Shown in pieces: positions 35,273-44,001 of a stretch of 64,000 bases of DNA; position 1 is the first letter of the stretch; every line of letters begins with the position of its first letter. A program made the translations under genes and the position numbers. The stretch lies in the NCBI GenBank assembly GCA_902769525.1, contig CACXPG010000009.1, forward strand, positions 1-64,000, given 5' to 3'. The DNA is from an uncultured Bacteroidia bacterium (GTDB lineage: Bacteria; Bacteroidota; Bacteroidia; Bacteroidales; UBA932). The notes under the pieces were generated by a model, which saw only the letters and a list, made by a program, of their open reading frames with translations, was not told the DNA's origin and searched no databases.

Positions 35273-36190
35273 ATGGATTTCAGACTGAAAGTTTTTGCCA
35301 CGGCAGCCCATACCCTCAACTACAGCCGGACAGCCCAGCAGCTCGGCATTTCACAGCCGTCAGTAAGCACACACATAAAACTGCTGGAGAAAGAACTTGG
35401 GGTACAGCTTTTCTCCAGACAGGGAAAGGGCTTTGTCCTCACCTACAGCGGAGAGCTTCTTCTCCAAAAGGCGGAAAAGATACTTTCGCTTTACGACGAG
35501 CTGCATCAGGAGGCCGCCTTGATGTCCAATGTCACAGAAAGGTCTCTTGCCATTGAGATACCAAAGGCCATATACTTTGGAATATTCCCCGACTTTGCCG
35601 CAGACTGGTGCCGGCTGTCCCCAAAAAGCACCATCCATCACATCGCCCAGGACACTTCAGCCTCCAGGAAAACTCCCCAAAAACAGGCTGACGCCGTCAT
35701 TAGCGCTTCTATAAACATCGGCGGGGAAAACCATTTCTTCACAGATACACTTCTGGCTGTAACTCCTTCAAGGATAAAGGAAGACCAGTATTATGACATC
35801 GCCGAGACAAAACTCCTGCTGTATGAAGGAGACCCTGAGACCTCCGCAGACATAACCGCCCTGATTTCGGCAGCCGGCCTGAATCCCCAGACACTCACAG
35901 TCTCTGCCACAATGAAAGACCCTGTCTCTGCGATCAAGTTTCTTGTGGAGTACGGGAAAGGTTCGGCGATAGCTTCCACGCCGCTGGTCTGCTTCCTGTG
36001 GAAAAGCCAGGCCGGTGAACTTCTTAGAAAAGGGACACTGAAGACAATATCGCTGACAGAGATGTCAGAAACTCCCGCTGTAAGAAGGAACTACAATCTT
36101 TATCCAGGAAACGCGCCGGGCGGAAAGGACGCCTTCGCCGGGCTTATGGAATTTGCCAGGGGGTGGGCAAAAAAGAAGCTACTCGTCTAG
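35273..36190 (+). CDS. LysR-family transcriptional regulator, 305 aa
   Basis: The N-terminal winged HTH is typical: [47 protein letters not shown] (about 3-50), followed by a periplasmic-binding-like effector domain (about 90-300). The ligand cannot be read from the sequence. It could act on the divergent XRE-cupin-acyl-CoA ligase group or on itself through the dyad at 35191-35205. Its end overlaps the convergent acetyltransferase gene by 12 bases. Confidence 0.9.
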   Translation: MDFRLKVFATAAHTLNYSRTAQQLGISQPSVSTHIKLLEKELGVQLFSRQGKGFVLTYSGELLLQKAEKILSLYDELHQEAALMSNVTERSLAIEIPKAIYFGIFPDFAADWCRLSPKSTIHHIAQDTSASRKTPQKQADAVISASINIGGENHFFTDTLLAVTPSRIKEDQYYDIAETKLLLYEGDPETSADITALISAAGLNPQTLTVSATMKDPVSAIKFLVEYGKGSAIASTPLVCFLWKSQAGELLRKGTLKTISLTEMSETPAVRRNYNLYPGNAPGGKDAFAGLMEFARGWAKKKLLV

Positions 36191-36772
36191 CCTGTAGACC
36201 GTATTATTGTAAAGCTTGTACTTCTGTCCGCTTTCCGGGCACTGTGCAATCTGCTCTCCGTCTTTGTTCTTCTTGAAAATAAGGCGGCAGCCCCTCTCGC
36301 TCATCCAGCCTATCTGACGGGCCGGATTGCCGACAACAAGCGCGTATGGAAGCACATCTTTTGTAATCACCGCGCCGGCCCCGATAAAAGCGTATTCTCC
36401 GATGTTGTGACCGCACACGATCGTAGCGTTTGCCCCTATTGTCGCACCCTTGCCCACCACAGTCCTGCGGTAGCAGTCCCTGCGGCTGACAGCGCTTCTG
36501 GGATTTGTCACATTGGTGAAAACGCAGCTCGGCCCCAGAAAGACATCATCCCCGCAAACAACTCCTGTATAGACAGATACGTTGTTCTGCACCTTGCAGT
36601 TTCTCCCGAGGGTGACACCCGGGGAAATAACCACGTTCTGCCCGATGTTGCACATCTCCCCGACAACCGCCCCCTCCATAATGTGGGAGAAGTGCCAGAT
36701 CTTTGTTCCGTCACCGATGGAACATCCCTCATCAATCACCGCCGTAGGGTGAGCAAAATACTTTTCTTCCAT
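36179..36772 (-). CDS. Left-handed beta-helix N-acetyltransferase (WbpD/WlbB-like), 197 aa
   Basis: Hexapeptide repeats dominate (for example [63 protein letters not shown]), giving a trimeric left-handed beta-helix. The fit is closest to UDP-2-acetamido-3-amino-2,3-dideoxy-glucuronate N-acetyltransferases and related sugar acetyltransferases in O-antigen or capsule synthesis. The C-terminal tail (about 160-197) has two cysteines and looks like a small extra domain. It is an isolated gene without other sugar genes beside it, so its pathway is open. Confidence 0.8.
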   Translation of the reverse strand: MEEKYFAHPTAVIDEGCSIGDGTKIWHFSHIMEGAVVGEMCNIGQNVVISPGVTLGRNCKVQNNVSVYTGVVCGDDVFLGPSCVFTNVTNPRSAVSRRDCYRRTVVGKGATIGANATIVCGHNIGEYAFIGAGAVITKDVLPYALVVGNPARQIGWMSERGCRLIFKKNKDGEQIAQCPESGQKYKLYNNTVYRLDE

Positions 36773-36827
36773 ACAACAAATATAATCTTTTATTGCTATT
36801 TTTGGAATATCTAAGGAACATCACAAA

Positions 36828-37196
36828 ATGAAGAAGGTATCATACTATCTGGCAAAAGTGTCCTGCGCAGTATGCTCTCTGATACTGATCGCGGCTATAT
36901 CCGGCTGCTCCGGCAAAAAGTCCGGCAAGGCCACCAATAAGGCAGATGCCCAGACAGAAGTCAGCACCCAGGACAGCAAGTCCGAATCCCAAAAGGCAAA
37001 GGAAGAGGACCAGATGGAGAAGGACCGCCAGAAACTCTACGATATGCGTAGAAAATACCGCGAAATGGCCAGAGAGCTTGATTACATCGCCGATCCGAGA
37101 GAAAGGGGCAGACATTCCGACAAGATGCAGAGCCTCAACCAGCAGATTGGAGATTTGGAGATCTATATGCTCCAGAAATACGGGAAACCATTTTGA
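36828..37196 (+). CDS. Small lipoprotein with charged helical domain, 122 aa
   Basis: A lipoprotein signal (AAISGC, Cys27) precedes a low-complexity K/S/E linker and a helical, strongly charged part (about 58-120, EEDQMEKDRQKLYDMRRKYREMA onward) likely to form a coiled coil. Function unknown. It is first of three small plus-strand genes (36828-37709) with short gaps. Confidence 0.7.
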   Translation: MKKVSYYLAKVSCAVCSLILIAAISGCSGKKSGKATNKADAQTEVSTQDSKSESQKAKEEDQMEKDRQKLYDMRRKYREMARELDYIADPRERGRHSDKMQSLNQQIGDLEIYMLQKYGKPF

Positions 37197-37217
37197 CAAT
37201 AAATAATTCTCAGCGAT

Positions 37218-37457
37218 ATGGCACTCATTAAATGCAAAGAATGCGGAAAGGAAATTTCCGACCTGGCAGCAAGCTGCCCCCATTGCGGAGCTCCCCTGAA
37301 GGCTGCAGCCACCTCCCCTCAGCCTAATTACCAGCAGCAAGTTATTGACCAGCAGAAGGCTCAGCAGAAGAGTATGATGAAGACGATGCTGTTCAGCACT
37401 CTTATCAGTTCCGCCATTTCATTTATCACCAGTCTTTTCTACCGCCGCAGATTCTAG
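37218..37457 (+). CDS. Zinc-ribbon small membrane protein, 79 aa
   Basis: An N-terminal zinc ribbon (CKECGKEISDLAASCPHCGA, cysteines at about 6, 9, 20 and 23) is followed by a glutamine-rich linker and one C-terminal hydrophobic segment (about 55-73) with a basic tail (RRRF). The role is unknown. It lies 21 bp after the lipoprotein gene. Confidence 0.75.
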   Translation: MALIKCKECGKEISDLAASCPHCGAPLKAAATSPQPNYQQQVIDQQKAQQKSMMKTMLFSTLISSAISFITSLFYRRRF

Positions 37458-37532
37458 GTTTCTGAAGTCTGTAAAAAACAGGTGAAAGATTATCGCCAAA
37501 CTAAAGTATATATTAGTAAAAGCGATAACGAT

Positions 37533-37709
37533 ATGATTGGTTTTATCACCTGTTTGCTTGTATATTCACTTGGCATCAAGCTTTCCCTGGATTTTGGAAT
37601 GACAACTGTTCCTGCCATATTCTGGCCGGTTGTAGCTGCCGGAATAGTGGTTGCCGCGTTTCTAGATCTGGTGGATTATGTTGTCAAGTATCTTAAAAAC
37701 AACCCTTAA
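37533..37709 (+). CDS. Very small two-TM protein, 58 aa
   Basis: The sequence from the ATG at 37533 is two hydrophobic segments separated by a short loop (MIGFITCLLVYSLGIKLSL and PAIFWPVVAAGIVVAAFL), then a charged tail. The frame extends to a GTG at 37482, but the ATG fits better. No function can be given. It ends six bases before the convergent KilA-N gene. Confidence 0.5.
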   Translation: MIGFITCLLVYSLGIKLSLDFGMTTVPAIFWPVVAAGIVVAAFLDLVDYVVKYLKNNP

Positions 37710-37715
37710 CATTCA

Positions 37716-38540
37716 TTAAACACCTTGAACAGTCAGCAATGATTTTCGACCGCTCCCTTCAAGCACTTGCAACTGTTTAATAGCAATCTGATTAAGCTTA
37801 ACTATCCTTTCGCACTGAGGAATCCCGTCGCTAATAAGGACGGAATTTATGTTTTCCATATTCGATAGACATATTAATTCATTGATTGTGGCATAGTCAC
37901 GAATATTACCCTTCAACGTCGGATTTGAATCGCGCCATTGCTGAGCAGTCATTCCGAACATAGCTACATTCAAAACATCTGCTTCTTCTGCATATATTGC
38001 ACTAGCTTGCGATGATGTGATTTTTCCCGGTATCAAGTGAGATTTTATAGCATTTGTATGAATATGATAGTTAATTTTAGACAACTCTCTTTTTGCGGAC
38101 CAGCCTAACTGATTTTGTTCACCTTCTTTCAGTCTTTGAAACTCGCTTATCAAATAAAGTTTGAAAGATACGCTTATTGCTGTACCAAACTCAAACGCAA
38201 TATCCTTAAATGCATATGTACCTCCATAGCGCCCTTTTTTGACTATAATTCCTTTTGCATGTGTTCTATCTATCCAATCACTTATACTCATAACGAAATT
38301 CGGCAAGCCTGCCTGCATTTTAAAGTGGTCAAATTCGACTACTTTAAAATCAGGATTATGAATAATTTCCCAAGTGCCTAAAAACTCAATAGTGTATCTT
38401 GTCCTAATCCAATTCTTGATAATGTCTGCGGCCCGGCTTTTACTATGCTTGGAATTAGCCATGTCGGTTAACGAAATGTAGTCTAAACTATTTTGAGATA
38501 AAACAGTAATTTCTTGATTCTGAACATTAATCTTTGCCAT
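37716..38540 (-). CDS. KilA-N domain protein, 274 aa
   Basis: The N-terminal half has the KilA-N DNA-binding pattern: DYISLTDMANSKHSKSRAADIIKNWIRTRYTIEFLGTWE (about 19-57), the YGGTYAFKDIAFEFGTAIS core (about 105-123) and FKLYLISEFQRLKEGE. KilA-N domains occur in phage and mobile-element proteins, where they are thought to bind DNA. The C-terminal part (about 165-270) is not recognised. The gene is visibly AT-rich compared with both neighbours and has no phage genes beside it, so it was probably acquired alone. Confidence 0.82.
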   Translation of the reverse strand: MAKINVQNQEITVLSQNSLDYISLTDMANSKHSKSRAADIIKNWIRTRYTIEFLGTWEIIHNPDFKVVEFDHFKMQAGLPNFVMSISDWIDRTHAKGIIVKKGRYGGTYAFKDIAFEFGTAISVSFKLYLISEFQRLKEGEQNQLGWSAKRELSKINYHIHTNAIKSHLIPGKITSSQASAIYAEEADVLNVAMFGMTAQQWRDSNPTLKGNIRDYATINELICLSNMENINSVLISDGIPQCERIVKLNQIAIKQLQVLEGSGRKSLLTVQGV

Positions 38541-38566
38541 AAACGCGTTTCGAGATTATTTCTTTT

Positions 38567-39793
38567 CTATTTAAGAAGCTGGTAGGAAGTGACATTCTTC
38601 AAGCCTGGGTAACCGAAATAGTTGTCGCTGACCACACCGTGAATCACGATTGGCTTCTTGAGGTTTTCCGGATGGTCCACAAGATTGAGTTTCTTGCGGA
38701 TGTCTCCGTTAGGCAGTTCCACTCCTATCGTCTTCTCCCTGAGTGCCTGCCACTCCTGGGCCCCGATGACGATATTTGTCTTGGAGGTGAACGGCTTTTC
38801 TTTCTTGAAGGTTGTGCTTGAGACGTCTCCCCCGACAATGTACCCGAAAAGATTTATCGTGTCACCGACGTGGGTCTGGGCATACCAGACAGAATTGCAG
38901 CCGTAGGGTGCGATCCCGCCAAGGTTGAAATACTCGTCTTTCCGAATCCTGAACGTATCCGAACTGAAGGTGAAGCCATCTCTGGACACCTTTGTAAGGT
39001 CATAGTCCAATGCTATGGTAACCAGCTCGTTGGCCTTTAGCTTGCGCTTGAACAGCACAGTGTCTGCATAGCCAGGCTTGTCCGGCGGGGTATAGGACGG
39101 GTAGCCGTCCTTGTTCTTGTAGATAACCGTGATCTCTCCCGGGTAGAAATACAGATAATGCCTGGTCCCGTAGCCATATTTCACCGATACAGTGTCTCTC
39201 TTGAGATAGATTCCCGTGCCCTTGAACCAGCTGGTGAATCCGTGGGTGAAGCTGAAGCGGATGCCGCCCGTGAGCTGGCGCGATACTATTTCCACACACA
39301 ATGTGCTGTCTTTCTTTGCCTTGACGCTTTGCTCCTGGCCGAAGAGAGGATAAATGTCCGGCTCTTTGAAATCTCTGGACGTTACCCTTATCTTATAGGT
39401 TCCAGCCTTGACATAGAACACATCCGGACGCCCCGCATAGGTGCTGTCATAGACCGTCACGCCGCCTGCGGTGGAAATCGTTAGACGGTAGAGGTTTGAA
39501 TCCAGCGGATTTGCATAGGCGTTCAGGGCCAGTGCCCCTGCTGATGATGTGTCGACAGACTCGCTTATGACCAGGCAGCTGTCATAGGAAGCCTTGTCAA
39601 GAAAGAAGCTCAGAGCAGCCATTCCTTTTGTGGAGTCATCCTCAGGCACCGGTTTTTCCTCTTCCTTGTTTTCCAGCGGCTTTATGCAAGACACGATGTT
39701 AGATACAAGACAGACGATAATCGCCAGGATGATGCAGGCTGTCGAGAATTCCGGCAGACAGCCCCTGACCTCATTTTTTTTGTTTCCCTTCAT
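38567..39793 (-). CDS. Lipoprotein/anchored envelope protein, DUF4493/DUF6359-like, 408 aa
   Basis: A hydrophobic N-terminus ending in NIVSC (about 30-36) suggests a lipoprotein. Residues about 60-270 resemble the DUF4493 type of cell-surface protein (repeated SVD, YDSTYAG, GTYKIRV patterns). The last 100 residues match DUF6359, an OB-fold-like domain (GYIVGG, TSKTNIVIGAQ, LNLVDHPENLKKPIVIHGVVSDNYFGYPGLKNV). The TTG start at 39820 is rejected; ATG 39793 follows AAGGAT. The gene is preceded by the promoter repeat at 39843-39907. A surface role is likely; substrate unknown. Confidence 0.75.
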   Translation of the reverse strand: MKGNKKNEVRGCLPEFSTACIILAIIVCLVSNIVSCIKPLENKEEEKPVPEDDSTKGMAALSFFLDKASYDSCLVISESVDTSSAGALALNAYANPLDSNLYRLTISTAGGVTVYDSTYAGRPDVFYVKAGTYKIRVTSRDFKEPDIYPLFGQEQSVKAKKDSTLCVEIVSRQLTGGIRFSFTHGFTSWFKGTGIYLKRDTVSVKYGYGTRHYLYFYPGEITVIYKNKDGYPSYTPPDKPGYADTVLFKRKLKANELVTIALDYDLTKVSRDGFTFSSDTFRIRKDEYFNLGGIAPYGCNSVWYAQTHVGDTINLFGYIVGGDVSSTTFKKEKPFTSKTNIVIGAQEWQALREKTIGVELPNGDIRKKLNLVDHPENLKKPIVIHGVVSDNYFGYPGLKNVTSYQLLK

Positions 39794-39842
39794 ATCCTTA
39801 CGCTTTAAATACAGGCGCAAGGTAAGGCCTCAACATACTGTC

Positions 39843-39907
39843 CGCCAAGCATAAACGTACAATTGACGCTGTCCGCCCCAAAAGTTTTTACGTTTACGCA
39901 AAAAAAG
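39843..39907 (-). promoter_or_regulatory. Promoter repeat copy A (shared with 63829-63890)
   Basis: On the minus strand TTTG (complement of 39879-39882), 19 bases, then TACGTTTA (complement of 39852-39859) fits the Bacteroidetes promoter consensus and points at the lipoprotein gene. The flanking sequence is nearly identical to the stretch at 63829-63890. TAAACGTA (39852-39859) and TACGTTTA (39889-39896) form an 8-bp inverted repeat across the promoter. Confidence 0.7.
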
Positions 39908-39981
39908 AAGAGTCCGCCAGATCTGGCGGACTCCCTTGCAAGGCCGAAGCCTTGGCTTAACCTAAACTTAAACTATGAAAA
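39900..39981 (-). ncRNA. Candidate small RNA, about 80 nt, with own promoter and terminator
   Basis: On the minus strand TTTA (complement of 40015-40018), 19 bases and TATACTTG (complement of 39988-39995) form a promoter. About 7 nt downstream begins an RNA with a CAAGGC-TTCG-GCCTTG hairpin (complement of 39939-39954) and a 22-bp perfect palindrome, CCGCCAG-based stem at 39911-39932, followed by TTCTTTTTT. No ORF fits between promoter and terminator. The unit lies between the helicase gene and the DUF6359-like gene. Confidence 0.65.
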
Positions 39982-40050
39982 ACAGTGCAAGTATAGCAAT
40001 TTTCGTTCCAACAGTAAACTCCTGGAGAAAAAACTCGAAAAAAATCCCGG

Positions 40051-42489
40051 TCAGCCTACAATTCTCATCTTGGCAAATTTCAGAAGGAGTGTCTTTCTGC
40101 CGAAATCCTTGAAGTCCACAACTGCCTTGAGGTCTCCGGCGTTGCCGCTCATAGTAATGATCTTTCCCATTCCGAACCTCTCGTGCTCCACAGTCATTCC
40201 TTCTTTCATCCTGGTCGGGGCGTCGGCCACAAAGTTCTCGTTCTTAGGCCTGAGCGAGGAGGCTGGGGTGAACTGAGGACGCTGCGGTGCCGGCTGCGCT
40301 GCCGAAGGACGGGACTGCGTCTCAGACCGTGGGCGGAACTGCCGCTCAGAGGGCGAATATGACGAGCCTGGATGGAAAGAGCCTCTGCCGAAGCCCAGTC
40401 CTCCAAAACTGGATGTCGTGTGGACAGGAGTATCCTCATCCAGCGGATTCTGGATATACTGGCGGTCTATTTCCTTTATGAAGCGGCTTGGCGGATTGTT
40501 CTCGTAGGTGCCCCAGCGGAACCTTGAACGGGCAAAAGAAAGCCTTACCGCGTTCTCTGCCCTTGTCACGGCCACATAGAACAGCCTTCGCTCTTCTTCA
40601 ATCTCTTTTTCCGGATTGCCTGCCAGTCCACCGCTCGGGAAGAGGTTCTCCTCCATACCCACGATATAGACATACGGAAACTCGAGTCCTTTTGAAGAAT
40701 GGACTGTCATCAGCGACACCCTGTCGTCCTCCTTCGGTTCTTCAGCGTTAACAGGATGGCTGGTCTCTGAACTGTCCTGGGCTGAGTCAGAATCAGCCAC
40801 AAGAGCGATGTTCTGCAGGAAAAGGTCCAGTGTCACCACATCAGGGCCGTACTCGCCCTCGTCCCCGTATTGCCTGAATTCTTCAACGCCCTCGTCCACA
40901 AACTCTTTTATGCTGTCAAAAAACTCGAGGACATTCTCCAGCACTGTCTGCCCGTCCAGAGAAGTGTCGGTCTTCAGGGCAGCCGTGATAGAGAAAAGGC
41001 TGTCCATCTGCGATGCAATCTGATAGGCGTCTTCCGTCTGAACCTTTGCGCGGAGGACTTCCATCTTGGAGGCAAAGTCGCGGAGCTTGTCCAGAACAGC
41101 CTGGCGAATCTGGAACTGTTCCGCGGTGAAAGTCATAACTGCCTCGCCCAGAGGTTTCTTGTTCTCCGAGGCAACGGCTATCACCCTTTCCATTGTCGTG
41201 GCCCCTATTCCGCGGGATGGATAGTTGACCGTGCGCTTGAAAGACTCGTCGTCCAGGGGATTGGTTATAAGACGCAGATAGGCAATCATCCGCTTGATTT
41301 CGGCCCTGTCGTAGAAAGAGTGTCCGGCATAGATCTTATACGGAATGTTCTTCTTCCTCAGTGCCTCCTCTATTGCCCGGCTCTGGGCGTTGGTCCTGTA
41401 AAGGACTGCAAAATCGCGATAATGCCCCTTTGCCTGAAACTTCTGGCTCATAATGGAAGAAGCCACCAGCAGTGCCTCCTCCTGCTCTGTATAGGCTTGC
41501 AGAAGCTCTATCTTCTGGCCAATGTCCCGCTTGGAGTAGCATTCCTTGGTGATGCGCCCCTTGTTTTTGCTTATGACCGAATTAGCGGCGTTTACAATAG
41601 TCTGGGTAGAGCGGTAGTTGCGCTCCAGACGGAATACTTTCGCCTCGGGATAGTCCTTCTGGAAGTTCAGTATGTTTTCAATCCTTGCACCCCTGAAGGC
41701 ATAGATGCTCTGGGCGTCATCGCCGACCACGGAAATGTTCTGGTGGTCCTGGGCCAGTGCCCTGAGTATCACATACTGGAGGTAATTGGTATCCTGGTAC
41801 TCGTCAACCAGAATAAACTGGAACCTGGCGCGTATCTGGGCAAAAGCGTCCGGGAACTGCGCCAGCAGACGGTAAGTATTGAGCAGGATGTCGTCAAAGT
41901 CCATCACTCCCTGCTGCTTGCACTGCGTCTGGTAAGTCCTGTATATCTGCCGGATCAGAGGGCGGCGGGTACGCTTGTCGGATTCCACCAGCTCAGGATG
42001 GCTGTCATAGTCTTCCGGAGTTATGAAATTGTTCTTGCACTCTGAAATGCGTGAGGAAATCTCGTTGGGCTTGTAGATTTTGTCGTCCAGCTGCATTTCC
42101 TTTATTATCCTCTTTACCATCGACTTGCTGTCGTCCTTGTCGTAGATGGTAAAGCCCGGAGGGAAACCCAGCAGCTCTGAATACTGCCTCAAGAAACGGA
42201 GAAAGATAGAATGGAATGTTCCCATATAGATCATCCTCGCGGCACGGTCTCCTACCATGCCGGCGATTCTCTCCTTCATCTCCCTGGCCGCCTTGTTGGT
42301 GAAAGTCAGCGCAAGAACGCTGTAAGGTTTATATCCGTGAGAAAGTATGTTCGCGATTTTGCAGGTCAGCACCTTTGTTTTTCCGCTCCCGGCTCCCGCC
42401 ACTATCAGTGAAGGCCCCGTAAGGCACATTACAGCGGCCTTCTGGGCATCATTCAACCCTTCCAGAATTTTGTTCCCTTCATTTTCCAT
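40051..42489 (-). CDS. UvrD/PcrA-type DNA helicase, 812 aa
   Basis: A superfamily 1A 3'-5' helicase used in repair and replication-fork processing. Motifs: Walker A VAGAGSGKTKVL (about 30-41), VDEYQDTNYLQY (about 228-239, motif II), VGDDAQSIYAFRGA (about 255-268), FRLERNYRSTQ (about 285-295), SSKGLEFPYVYIVG (about 592-605) and VAVTRA (about 635-640). The C-terminal tail (about 690-760) is low-complexity (P, S, R, Q) before a small conserved end domain (GMGKIITMSGNAGDLKAVVDF), as in other PcrA proteins. Could be named pcrA or uvrD; the two are not separated here. Confidence 0.95.
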   Translation of the reverse strand: MENEGNKILEGLNDAQKAAVMCLTGPSLIVAGAGSGKTKVLTCKIANILSHGYKPYSVLALTFTNKAAREMKERIAGMVGDRAARMIYMGTFHSIFLRFLRQYSELLGFPPGFTIYDKDDSKSMVKRIIKEMQLDDKIYKPNEISSRISECKNNFITPEDYDSHPELVESDKRTRRPLIRQIYRTYQTQCKQQGVMDFDDILLNTYRLLAQFPDAFAQIRARFQFILVDEYQDTNYLQYVILRALAQDHQNISVVGDDAQSIYAFRGARIENILNFQKDYPEAKVFRLERNYRSTQTIVNAANSVISKNKGRITKECYSKRDIGQKIELLQAYTEQEEALLVASSIMSQKFQAKGHYRDFAVLYRTNAQSRAIEEALRKKNIPYKIYAGHSFYDRAEIKRMIAYLRLITNPLDDESFKRTVNYPSRGIGATTMERVIAVASENKKPLGEAVMTFTAEQFQIRQAVLDKLRDFASKMEVLRAKVQTEDAYQIASQMDSLFSITAALKTDTSLDGQTVLENVLEFFDSIKEFVDEGVEEFRQYGDEGEYGPDVVTLDLFLQNIALVADSDSAQDSSETSHPVNAEEPKEDDRVSLMTVHSSKGLEFPYVYIVGMEENLFPSGGLAGNPEKEIEEERRLFYVAVTRAENAVRLSFARSRFRWGTYENNPPSRFIKEIDRQYIQNPLDEDTPVHTTSSFGGLGFGRGSFHPGSSYSPSERQFRPRSETQSRPSAAQPAPQRPQFTPASSLRPKNENFVADAPTRMKEGMTVEHERFGMGKIITMSGNAGDLKAVVDFKDFGRKTLLLKFAKMRIVG

Positions 42490-42554
42490 AACAAAGGCAA
42501 ATATAAAGAAAATTCATAATGATTTTTTATTAGAGATTTTCTGCGATTTTTGAG

Positions 42555-42562
42555 TATATTTG
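42555..42562 (+). promoter_or_regulatory. -7 element of the nqr operon
   Basis: TATATTTG fits TAnnTTTG and lies 55 bp before the nqrA ATG. A TTAG 21 bases upstream is a weak -33 candidate. This is the only credible plus-strand promoter seen between the helicase gene and nqrA. Confidence 0.5.
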
Positions 42563-42617
42563 CTTGTTATTGTATTTTTTGGCATCAATAATTAAAAATA
42601 ATAATCAACTAACAGAT

Positions 42618-43997
42618 ATGGAGACTATAAGACTTCACAAAGGTTTGGACCTCCACCTGAAGGGCGAGGCCCAGAAGAAAGTCTTGCAGACTCTCGTGCC
42701 GGAAGTCGTATCTGTAAAGCCTTCTGACTTCAGGAACATGGTTCCGAAGCTTCTTGTTGCGGAGGGCGACGCCGTAAAGGCGGGCCAGCTCCTGTTCCAG
42801 GACAAGAAAAGGCCGCAGATAGGATTCTCATCTCCGGTTAGCGGCAAGGTAAAAGCCATTGTCAGAGGCGAAAAGAGAAAGCTTCTGGCTGTGGAGATTG
42901 CTGCGGACAAGGAAACCCAGTATGTTCAGTTTGAACCTCTGGCTATTTCCAAGGCCAGCCGCCAGGAGATTCAGAAAGTTCTGCTCGAGAGCGGGTTATG
43001 GGCCGGTATCATCCAGCGCCCATACGGGATTATAGCAAATCCCGAAGACACACCTAAGGCAATCGTGATCTCTGCATTCAACTCAGCCCCACTGGCTGCC
43101 GACGTCAACTTCACAATGAAGAACGAGGCCGACGCCATCCAGATTGCAGTAGACGCGCTTGCAAAATTCACCAGCGGAAAGGTTTACGTCAACCTCAACG
43201 CCGAGAACGGAAGCGGTTCGCCGCTCAACCTCCTCAGAAATGTGGAGAAGACAATGTTCAAGGGGCCTCATCCTGCTGGCAATGTGGGAGTCCAGATCAA
43301 TCACCTCTGCCCTATCGGCAAGGGAGAAATTGTATGGACAGTTCAGCCGCATATTCTTGCCGCAATGGGCAAGCTTCTCTCAAAAGGCATCTGCGATGTT
43401 ACCAGACTGGTAGCAGTTACAGGCCCAAGAGCCGTCAACCCAGGATATGTAAAATGCGTTCCGGGAGTGGCTGTCAAAGACCTTAAGGCAATAGCCGGAG
43501 CTGTTGACACGGAAGATATCTACGGACAGCCAACCGGAGTAAGATATGTGAGCGGCAATCCTCTCAACGGCGAGAATGTTGGAGAAGACGGAAGCCTCGG
43601 CTTCTATGACGACAGCGTGACCTTCCTCGCAGAAGGAAACTACAGGGAAATCTTCGGATGGGCCAAGATCTTCAGGCCTAAGAAGTTCTCTATGTCAAAG
43701 TCCTATTTCTCCTGGCTCTGCCCTAAGAAGCAGTACAAGGCAGACACCAACGTAAACGGCGGAGAAAGAGCTTTCATCGTCTCCGACGTATACGGCAAGG
43801 TGCTTCCTATGGACATCTATCCTGTCTATCTTCTGAAGGCCATCCTGGCCGAGGATATCGAGAAGATGGAGCAGTTCGGAATTTATGAAGTAATCGGCGA
43901 AGACTTTGCCCTGTGCGAGTATGTAGATCCTTCAAAGATCGAGATACAGAAGATTATCGACAAGGGCATTGATCTGATGCTCAAAGAAATGGCATAA
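42618..43997 (+). CDS. nqrA: Na+-translocating NADH:quinone reductase subunit A
   Basis: NqrA is the soluble, cytoplasmic subunit of the Na+-pumping NADH:quinone oxidoreductase (NQR), which links NADH oxidation to Na+ export. It shows the usual 459-aa length and a RnfC/NqrA N-terminal pattern (KGLDLHLKGEA at about 6-16, then LLVAEGDAVKAGQLLFQDKK). The frame extends to 42564, but the ATG at 42618 (METIRLH) fits other NqrA. It is the first gene of a complete nqrABCDEF operon with gaps of 12 bp or fewer. Confidence 0.96.
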   Translation: METIRLHKGLDLHLKGEAQKKVLQTLVPEVVSVKPSDFRNMVPKLLVAEGDAVKAGQLLFQDKKRPQIGFSSPVSGKVKAIVRGEKRKLLAVEIAADKETQYVQFEPLAISKASRQEIQKVLLESGLWAGIIQRPYGIIANPEDTPKAIVISAFNSAPLAADVNFTMKNEADAIQIAVDALAKFTSGKVYVNLNAENGSGSPLNLLRNVEKTMFKGPHPAGNVGVQINHLCPIGKGEIVWTVQPHILAAMGKLLSKGICDVTRLVAVTGPRAVNPGYVKCVPGVAVKDLKAIAGAVDTEDIYGQPTGVRYVSGNPLNGENVGEDGSLGFYDDSVTFLAEGNYREIFGWAKIFRPKKFSMSKSYFSWLCPKKQYKADTNVNGGERAFIVSDVYGKVLPMDIYPVYLLKAILAEDIEKMEQFGIYEVIGEDFALCEYVDPSKIEIQKIIDKGIDLMLKEMA

Positions 43998-44001
43998 GGT
44001 T

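Noticed and set aside
40870..42045. 391-codon plus-strand frame opposite the PcrA-type helicase
   Set aside because: Antisense shadow; all helicase motifs are on the minus strand.
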